From Firmicutes bacterium AM55-24TS (lineage in GTDB: Bacteria; Bacillota; Clostridia; UBA1381), in NCBI GenBank assembly GCA_003460745.1, contig QTVU01000046.1, forward strand, positions 1-21,818: DNA of 21,818 bases, written 5' to 3'. Every line of letters begins with the position of its first letter. The first letter of the stretch is position 1. The translations under genes were made by a program, and so were the position numbers. The notes under the pieces are model-generated. The model searched no databases, was not told the DNA's origin, and saw only the letters and a list, made by a program, of their open reading frames with translations. Of this stretch, positions 16,402 through 21,818 are shown in pieces.

Positions 16402-17352
16402 ATGACAAAATTATCGCCCATAAAACTAACACCCGCCTACAAAGACTATATTTGGGGCGGAACAAAGCTTAAAACAATGTATAACAAACATTCCGCCCTT
16501 GATATTGTCGCTGAAAGCTGGGAACTTTCAGCGCACAAGGATGGTGAAAGCATAGTTGCAGACGGTCCATATAGCGGCCTTACGCTAACACAATACCTTA
16601 ACGCAATAGGAAACAGCGCACTTGGCACAAATGCTAAAAACTTTGATTACTTTCCTATCCTAATAAAACTCATAGACGCCCGCAGTGCTCTTTCCGTGCA
16701 AGTACACCCTGATGACAGCTATGCGCTTGAGCATGAAGGCGAGTACGGGAAAACAGAAATGTGGTACATACTCGACTGTGAAGAAAATGCATCGCTGTAT
16801 TATGGCTTTAAAAAGGACGTAACAAAAGAAGAATACAAGAACGCGATTGAGAATAACACACTTACGGATATATTAAACAAGATTCCCGTACACAAGGGCG
16901 ATGTATTTTTCATTCCTGCTGGAACAGTACACGCAATAGGCGCCGGAATACTGATATGTGAAATACAGCAGAATTCCAATACTACCTACCGTGTATATGA
17001 CTATAACCGACGTGATAAAAAAGGAAATACGCGCCCGCTTCATGTTGAAAAGGCAATCGCCGTATCTAATCTATCTAAGGCTCCCGAAATTCAGCAAGAG
17101 TCCGATGAAAGCAATGCAATACTTGCTCAATGCGAATATTTTACAGTCCGCGAGATAACCGTAGCTGATACTGCGTCAATAGACCTTGATACAACCAGTT
17201 TCCGTTCCCTGATAGTAACCGAGGGCAGCGCAAAGCTTGAAATAAACCACGAAACGCTTTCACTTGAAAAAGGCAACAGCATTTTCGTTCCCGCGCAGTC
17301 AGGCAGATTGAATATTTACGGAAACTGCACTCTGATTATGTCGCAGGTATAA
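16402..17352 (+). CDS. manA: Mannose-6-phosphate isomerase, class I
   Basis: A 316-residue cytoplasmic zinc enzyme that interconverts mannose-6-phosphate and fructose-6-phosphate, sending mannose into glycolysis or providing mannose-6-phosphate for biosynthesis. The cupin core shows the expected metal ligands: Gln100 and His102 in SVQVHPDD, Glu119 in KTEMWYI and His177 in GTVHAIGAG. The family segment ICEIQQNSNTTYRVYDY follows at about 185-201. The length is typical of the short Firmicutes ManA form. The ATG follows AAAGGA. It is first in a probable two-gene transcript with the APH-fold kinase. Its promoter carries the local TTGATATATTA element, which fits mannose-linked induction together with the alpha-mannosidase locus. 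Confidence 0.95.
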   Translation: MTKLSPIKLTPAYKDYIWGGTKLKTMYNKHSALDIVAESWELSAHKDGESIVADGPYSGLTLTQYLNAIGNSALGTNAKNFDYFPILIKLIDARSALSVQVHPDDSYALEHEGEYGKTEMWYILDCEENASLYYGFKKDVTKEEYKNAIENNTLTDILNKIPVHKGDVFFIPAGTVHAIGAGILICEIQQNSNTTYRVYDYNRRDKKGNTRPLHVEKAIAVSNLSKAPEIQQESDESNAILAQCEYFTVREITVADTASIDLDTTSFRSLIVTEGSAKLEINHETLSLEKGNSIFVPAQSGRLNIYGNCTLIMSQV

Positions 17353-17414
17353 TATATCTTAGTATACTTATGCGGCAACTAACTGATGAATTAATATTTT
17401 ACAAGGAGATTTTT

Positions 17415-18395
17415 ATGAATTCGTCTTTATATCTTGAGTTGTCCAAAGAAGAATTAAGGAAACTCATAAGCGAAACGCTGAATACTGACATAAATTCCGC
17501 CAAACTGCTTACCGGAGGATTGTTCAATACCACTTATTACATAGATACAATGAAATATGGTTCAGTAGTGCTTCGTGCAGGTCCTGTTAATCGGCACTTG
17601 CTTCTTCCGTTTGAACACAGCCTAATGCAAGCTGAACAGTTGGTATACAAATTATGCCGAGAAGCGCAAGTTCCCGTTTCCGAAATCTTGTTTATGGACA
17701 CTTCAAAAAGAATCATTGATTGTGATTATATGATTGTCAGATATATTCCAAGCGTACCAATGAATGAAGCAGTATTATGTTCTGATAATAACTCACAAAT
17801 TTGCCGAGATATTGGAGCCGCAACTGCAAAAATGCACTCAATTACACACTCTCATTTTGGGCGAATTGTAGATGTTGAAAATGGAAAAGGGTTTTCTAAA
17901 TGGAGTGATTGCTTATTGCACGAATTAAATCAATGGGAACGCCTGTCAAAATCAACCTCTCTCTTTTCGGATGCTGAATATATAAAAATCAGGCGAACTT
18001 TTGAAAATTCTATTCCTTTCTTGGATAAAATCCAAACTCCCAGCCTTGTGCATACTGATCTTTTGAAAGGAAATGTTCTGATTTGCTTTAATTCTGACAT
18101 TCCTGAATTCGCTGCAATAATTGATGCAGACCGAGCAATGTGGGGAGATCCCGACGTTGAGTTTTCCTCAATCAATTGGACACATAGCGAACCAACATTT
18201 TGGGAAGGATATGGCAAAGCCCTAAAGCAGGATTTTGGCAGCCGCATCCGCAGAACGATATATACGCTTTTGTGGAGCTTACTCGATGCTTATGTTTATT
18301 TACAAGAATACAATCAACCGGAAAATGCTAATGAGAGAAAAATCAAAGCCTTACACCAGATAGATATACTTAGCACCCTACTGCACATAAAATAA
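17415..18395 (+). CDS. APH-fold small-molecule kinase, substrate unknown
   Basis: A 326-residue protein of the aminoglycoside phosphotransferase/choline kinase fold. Visible hallmarks are the N-terminal nucleotide-binding strands (LTGGLFNTTYYI), the catalytic loop LVHTDLLKGNVLI at about residues 210-222 (HxD...N), and the metal-binding IIDADRAMWGDP at about 234-245. The ATG at 17415 is preferred because AAGGAG lies seven bases upstream. An in-frame ATG 45 bp earlier has no ribosome binding site. It follows manA by about 60 bp with no terminator between, so it is probably co-transcribed. Most chromosomal members of this fold are not antibiotic-resistance enzymes. In this setting a sugar or sugar-derivative kinase is a reasonable inference, but the sequence does not identify the substrate. 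Confidence 0.85.
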   Translation: MNSSLYLELSKEELRKLISETLNTDINSAKLLTGGLFNTTYYIDTMKYGSVVLRAGPVNRHLLLPFEHSLMQAEQLVYKLCREAQVPVSEILFMDTSKRIIDCDYMIVRYIPSVPMNEAVLCSDNNSQICRDIGAATAKMHSITHSHFGRIVDVENGKGFSKWSDCLLHELNQWERLSKSTSLFSDAEYIKIRRTFENSIPFLDKIQTPSLVHTDLLKGNVLICFNSDIPEFAAIIDADRAMWGDPDVEFSSINWTHSEPTFWEGYGKALKQDFGSRIRRTIYTLLWSLLDAYVYLQEYNQPENANERKIKALHQIDILSTLLHIK

Positions 18396-18444
18396 TCAGG
18401 CAGCTGCGTTCCATAAGAGTAAATCCAATTCAATATTGTTTAAG

Positions 18445-18485
18445 AAAAAGGCTTAATTTCATGTAATGAAATTAAGCCTTTTTTT
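18445..18485. terminator. Bidirectional terminator between convergent operons
   Basis: A perfect 14-bp stem, AGGCTTAATTTCAT paired with ATGAAATTAAGCCT, encloses the three-base loop GTA. It is flanked by an A-run on the left and a T-run on the right, so it can stop transcription from both manA-kinase and isomerase-xylulokinase. Confidence 0.92.
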
Positions 18486-18492
18486 CGCAGTT

Positions 18493-18665
18493 CTAATCCT
18501 TCAATTTACATATTCCAAGCAGCATTACCACCGAAAAAACAGTTGCAATAAGCAGTCCGTATTTCAAATTTCCGCCAAGCACACTTGCAGCAAAGCCTAC
18601 AGCTGTCAGACCTGCTGATGCTCCCATATCTCCTGCAAGCGCCATAACTTAGTCAATTTCATCAT
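18493..18665 (-). pseudogene. MFS transporter remnant (start and last 50 codons only)
   Basis: On the minus strand, one base after the xylulokinase stop codon and behind CAGGAG, ATGATGAAATTGACTAAG opens a frame (MMKLTK) of the kind seen at the start of MFS sugar permeases. It then runs into out-of-frame sequence. From 18645 to 18493 another frame reads MALAGDMGASAGLTAVGFAA, then a hydrophobic segment, and ends KLKD with a TAG. This matches the last two membrane helices of MFS transporters. The two ends of one gene thus seem to remain, with about 1 kb of the middle lost and the ends out of frame. The intact gene would have been the sugar importer of the isomerase-kinase operon. Family assignment of the fragment is by pattern recognition only. 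Confidence 0.7.
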
Positions 18666-18666
18666 A

Positions 18667-18981
18667 CTATTTCTCCTGTTTCAAGCGCTGCGGGAAGCTT
18701 TGCTTGTTAAACAACTCCCGCACACTTGGATATATTTCAACGAATTTTCTGTACTTTTCCTCATATTTTGCTGCAATATCAACGCTCGGCGTGTATACAT
18801 CTTTCGTTTTCACGATTTTATCAGCCGCTTCGTCCACATCCTTATACTCACCGAAGCCTACAGCTGCAAGTATAGCAGCACCCATTGCAGGCCCCTCTTC
18901 TTTTACAAGAGTTACAATCTCCATATTAAGCACATTCGCCATAATCGAGCACCAAAGAGGCTCTTTGCACCGCCGCCGCAT
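18667..18981 (-). pseudogene. xylB: Xylulokinase C-terminal fragment (out of frame)
   Basis: This is the missing end of the kinase encoded immediately upstream, in the -1 frame relative to it. It reads PLWCSIMANVLNMEIVTLVKEEGPAMGAAILAAVGFGEY and continues through YTPS to the usual C terminus. Those are the adenine-binding and closing segments of FGGY xylulokinases. Real homology begins at about 18958. The residues before it (from 18981) are a frame by-product. One extra C near 18959-18960 would join it to the N-terminal part as a 499-residue protein. Confidence 0.85.
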
Positions 18982-20165
18982 ATTGTGGATCTATGTATCT
19001 TAATTCCCAAAGTTCTTGCAACCTCAACGGAATCTCTTATAGCGAACGCTACTCCCTCAAGCACTGCCTGAGTCATATTATTTCTTGTCGTGTCCATACT
19101 CATCCCTATAAATGCTCCTCGCACATCCGGATTATTATGAGGAGAGCGCTCGCCCATAAGATAAGGCAAAAAGAAGACATTATTTTCACCAAGGTTTTGT
19201 ATGTTCTTTTGACTACCCTCATAATCCTTCGTTCCAAGTATCTCCTCAAGCCACCATTTATTGCACGATGCGGCACTAAGCATACAGCCCATGAGATGAT
19301 ATTTACCGTCGGCATGCGCAAAGGAATGAAGCGCGTTATTGTTGTCCATCGAAAATTTATCCTGTGAAATGAACACTGTTCCTGATGTACCAAGCGAAAT
19401 ATTGCATTTGCCCTTGCCTACCGTTCCTGTGCCTATCGCAGCGGCAGCATTATCCCCTGCTCCGGCTATAACTTTCACACTCTGCGGCAGTCCCGTTTCC
19501 TCTGACGCTGCTTTTGTAAGCGTTCCGATAACATCACTGCTTTCATAAAGCCCTGGCATTACTGCTTCCCTTATCCCGCATATACCGAGCATTTCCTCAG
19601 ACCAGCATCGGTTTTTTACATCTAAAAGAAGCATACCTGATGCGTCCGACACATCTGTTGAATGTATCCCCGTCAACTTATAAGCTATATAATCCTTTGG
19701 CAGCATTATCTTATTTATACGTGCAAAATTATCAGGTTCATTTTCCTTTACCCACAGGATTTTCGGAGCAGTAAAGCCTGCAAAGGCAATATTTGCGGTA
19801 TATTCAGATAATGTTTCTTTTCCTATTATGTTGTTGAGATATTCGCACTGTTTAGTACTTCTGCCGTCATTCCACAGAATGGCTGGTCTTATTACTTTAT
19901 CGTCCTTATCTAACATTACAAGTCCGTGCATCTGACCACCGAAAGAAATTCCACCAATCATTGACTTATCATAGTCTGCTATAAGTTCTTTTAATCCGTC
20001 TTTTACAGCTATCCACCAATCCTCTGGATTTTGCTCTGACCAACCAGCTTGGGGGAAATACAATGGATATTCCTTTGAAACACTTTTTATAATTTCTCCA
20101 TTATTGTCCATCATCAGCATTTTTACTGCTGATGTTCCTAAATCAATTCCTATATAATATGCCAT
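18912..20165 (-). CDS. xylB: Xylulokinase (FGGY family), N-terminal part before frameshift
   Basis: A cytoplasmic sugar kinase that would phosphorylate D-xylulose or a related ketose produced by the isomerase encoded upstream. The N-terminal ATP-site motif YYIGIDLGTSAVK opens the protein. The xylulokinase-typical GQMHG is at about 77-81, with AILWNDGRS at about 95-103. The catalytic Asp238 lies in GAGDNAAAAIGTGTVG. The start at 20165 (MAYYIG) is preferred to one six bases upstream because of its spacing from GGGGTTAAGG. The frame is correct up to CGGGAKS and then runs into unrelated residues and stops at 18912, losing the last quarter including part of the ATP site. As read, the product should be inactive. 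It starts about 10 bp after the isomerase gene, so the two form one operon. Confidence 0.88.
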   Translation of the reverse strand: MAYYIGIDLGTSAVKMLMMDNNGEIIKSVSKEYPLYFPQAGWSEQNPEDWWIAVKDGLKELIADYDKSMIGGISFGGQMHGLVMLDKDDKVIRPAILWNDGRSTKQCEYLNNIIGKETLSEYTANIAFAGFTAPKILWVKENEPDNFARINKIMLPKDYIAYKLTGIHSTDVSDASGMLLLDVKNRCWSEEMLGICGIREAVMPGLYESSDVIGTLTKAASEETGLPQSVKVIAGAGDNAAAAIGTGTVGKGKCNISLGTSGTVFISQDKFSMDNNNALHSFAHADGKYHLMGCMLSAASCNKWWLEEILGTKDYEGSQKNIQNLGENNVFFLPYLMGERSPHNNPDVRGAFIGMSMDTTRNNMTQAVLEGVAFAIRDSVEVARTLGIKIHRSTICGGGAKSLFGARLWRMCLIWRL

Positions 20166-20175
20166 AGCCATAGCC

Positions 20176-21660
20176 TTAACCCCACGGATTTTCAGTCGGG
20201 TATCTCACCCCCTTCGGCTGATTGTATCCAATTTCTTCAACAGGAACGCCCACATACTTAAATACTTCATATAAAGCCTTTGCATGATGTCCAAATGCCA
20301 CTGCGCCGTGATGCGGATAATTCTTTTCAATCAATACGTGACGATAAAAACGTCCCATTTCAGGGATTGCAAATACGCCGATTGAACCGAATGAACGTGT
20401 CGCAACGGGAAGCACCTCGCCGTTTGCGATGTAACCGCGAAGCTTAGCATCAGAGGTTGACTGCAAACGGAAAAATGTAATATCTCCCGGCGCTATATCT
20501 CCCTCAAGCGTTCCGTTTGTAACCTCAACAGGGAGTGAGCGAGCCATAATTTTCTGATACTTCATCGAGCATGCCGCAAGCTTTGATGAGCAGGTATTTC
20601 CGCAGTGGAAGCCCATAAAGGTATCCTTATGCGTATAATCAAATTTACCCTTAATATCTGCATCAAACATATCCTTTGGAACTGAATTGTTGATATCAAG
20701 CAGCGTAACCGCATCCTGTGATACGCATGCTCCTATGTATTCGCTGAGCGCACCATAAATATCAACCTCGCAGGAAACTGGTATGCCTCTTCCTGTCAGT
20801 CGGCTGTTTACATAACACGGAACAAATCCAAACTGCGTCTGGAACGCAGGCCAGCATTTACCGGCGATTGCAACATATTTCTTTGACCCCTTATGAGCCT
20901 CAATCCAATCAAGCAATGTAAGCTCGTACTGAGCAAGCTTTGAAAGGATTTCAGGCTTTTTATTGCCCTCACCAAGCTCTTTTTCCATATCTGCTATAAC
21001 CTCAGTGATTCTCTCATCTCCTTCATGCTCGTTAAATCTTTCAAACAAGTCAAGCTCCGAATTTTCCTCTATTTCAACACCGAGCTGATAAAGCTGATAA
21101 ATAGGCGCATTGCAGGCAAGGAAGTTCAACGGACGCGGACCGAATGAAATAATCTTCAAGTCAGAAAGACCGATAATCACTCTCGCAACAGGCAAAAATT
21201 CGTTAATCATATCTGCGCATTCCTCTGCGTTGCCGACGGGATATTCCGGAATATACACCTTTACACCACGAAGCTTTAAGTTATAGCTCGCATTAAGCAT
21301 ACCGCAGTACGCATCTCCGCGGTCATCTGAAAGCGTGCCGATATTTTCTTCAGCAGCCGCCACAAACATCTTAGGTCCGTCAAACTGCTGCGCGAGCATA
21401 GTTTCGCTGATTTCCGGTCCGAAATTACCAAGATACACGCAAAGCGAGTTGCAGCCTGCTTTTTTTATGTCCTCAAGTGCTTGTTTCATATGTATTTCGC
21501 TTTCGACAATGCAAACAGGACATTCATATATACCATCTGCGCTGTACTTGTCTGCATACGCCTTTACAAGCGCCTTTCTTCTGTTTACCGAGAGACTTTC
21601 AGGAAAACAGTCGCGGCTTACCGCAACTATACCCACCTTTACCTTTGGAATGTTATTCAT
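20176..21660 (-). CDS. L-fucose/L-arabinose isomerase family protein
   Basis: A 494-residue cytoplasmic ketol isomerase converting an aldose to its ketose with Mn2+. Probable metal ligands are Glu298 in SCEVDIYG and Asp322 in TLLDINN. Their spacing of 24 equals that of Glu337 and Asp361 of E. coli FucI. The third would be a His in YPHHGAVAFGHH (about 450-451). The C-terminal beta-barrel domain occupies about 370-494. It is shorter than E. coli FucI (about 590 residues). ATG is preceded by AGAGGT. It is first in an operon with xylulokinase and an MFS remnant. A partner that looks like xylulokinase rather than fuculokinase suggests a pentose such as D-arabinose, L-arabinose or lyxose, or another sugar, instead of fucose. 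That is inference. Confidence 0.87.
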   Translation of the reverse strand: MNNIPKVKVGIVAVSRDCFPESLSVNRRKALVKAYADKYSADGIYECPVCIVESEIHMKQALEDIKKAGCNSLCVYLGNFGPEISETMLAQQFDGPKMFVAAAEENIGTLSDDRGDAYCGMLNASYNLKLRGVKVYIPEYPVGNAEECADMINEFLPVARVIIGLSDLKIISFGPRPLNFLACNAPIYQLYQLGVEIEENSELDLFERFNEHEGDERITEVIADMEKELGEGNKKPEILSKLAQYELTLLDWIEAHKGSKKYVAIAGKCWPAFQTQFGFVPCYVNSRLTGRGIPVSCEVDIYGALSEYIGACVSQDAVTLLDINNSVPKDMFDADIKGKFDYTHKDTFMGFHCGNTCSSKLAACSMKYQKIMARSLPVEVTNGTLEGDIAPGDITFFRLQSTSDAKLRGYIANGEVLPVATRSFGSIGVFAIPEMGRFYRHVLIEKNYPHHGAVAFGHHAKALYEVFKYVGVPVEEIGYNQPKGVRYPTENPWG

Positions 21661-21718
21661 TTTTATTACCTCTTTTCCATTTCTATATTTGATTTCTGTT
21701 AAAAAACTTTTCTATATG

Positions 21719-21747
21719 ATTATATCATTATAATATATCAAACTCAA
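21719..21747 (-). promoter_or_regulatory. Promoter of isomerase-xylulokinase operon with operator in the spacer
   Basis: On the minus strand, TTGAGT (21742-21747) and TATAAT (21719-21724) are separated by 17 bases. The spacer begins with TTGATATATTA (minus strand of 21731-21741). A second half-site, ATGATATA, follows 13 bp later and runs into the -10, the same arrangement as in the regulator 1 promoter. The leader to the ATG is about 50 bases. Confidence 0.75.
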
Positions 21748-21818
21748 TCTTTTTCTTGCATTTGTTATATTTTTATATATTTTATACAATCATTGCTCCT
21801 ACTTTCATCAAATCTCAT

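Noticed and set aside
17415..18395. Antibiotic-resistance gene (aminoglycoside phosphotransferase)
   Set aside because: Only the general fold motifs are present. The co-transcription with manA and the sugar-locus setting do not support a resistance role.
18643..18665. Insertion-sequence or attachment-site junction at the MFS scar
   Set aside because: No terminal inverted repeats, target duplication or recombinase gene is visible. A simple deletion explains it.
18700..19367. Several + strand frames opposite the xylulokinase gene
   Set aside because: They are antisense to kinase motifs that are clearly coding on the minus strand, even though that gene is frameshifted.

Overview
The window looks like a chromosomal carbohydrate-utilisation locus from an uncultured, low-GC, Gram-positive anaerobe of the Clostridia type, probably a gut or plant-polymer degrader. 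The basis is AT-rich DNA, strong AGGAGG-like ribosome binding sites, TTGACA/TATAAT promoters with 17-bp spacers, hairpin-plus-T-run terminators, a lipobox substrate-binding protein of the LplA type, and a large secreted beta-helix protein with a discoidin-like domain and a Thr/Pro linker. No rRNA, tRNA, CRISPR, insertion sequence or phage gene was recognised.

Layout. 196-2925 (-) is a GH38 alpha-mannosidase, downstream of an oligosaccharide ABC importer that reads leftward: binding protein 4928-6484, then permeases 3957-4904 and 3051-3944. Next come two paralogous GntR-type winged-helix/LacI-type sensor regulators (6695-7876 and 8091-9251, both -), and a GH3 beta-glycosidase with a short C terminus (9357-11228, -). 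Divergent from the GH3 gene is a very large secreted two-beta-helix protein (11431-15597, +), whose 3' end continues in the -1 frame to 16172. ManA (16402-17352) and an APH-fold kinase of unknown substrate (17415-18395) follow on the + strand. A bidirectional terminator separates them from a leftward operon: fucose/arabinose-isomerase family protein (20176-21660), xylulokinase split by a frameshift (20165-18667), and the scar of an MFS transporter (18665-18493).

How it fits together. The ABC importer would bring in oligosaccharides, cut inside by the alpha-mannosidase and the GH3 enzyme. ManA would move mannose-6-phosphate to fructose-6-phosphate, and the isomerase/kinase pair would feed another sugar, probably a pentose or 6-deoxyhexose, into central metabolism. 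The most informative signal is regulatory. The same 11-mer, TTGATATATTA, occupies the start of the -35/-10 spacer in three separate promoters (first regulator, manA, isomerase). Related TGATATA half-sites lie at the second regulator's -10 and just downstream of the ABC promoter. This points to one local regulon controlled by one or both GntR/LacI paralogs.

The locus also shows damage. There are two single-base reading-frame breaks, each repaired by adding one C (G on the other strand) in a short C run, an almost complete internal deletion of the MFS gene, and a shortened GH3. Decay and sequencing or assembly error are both possible for the two frameshifts. The MFS deletion is unlikely to be a base-calling error.
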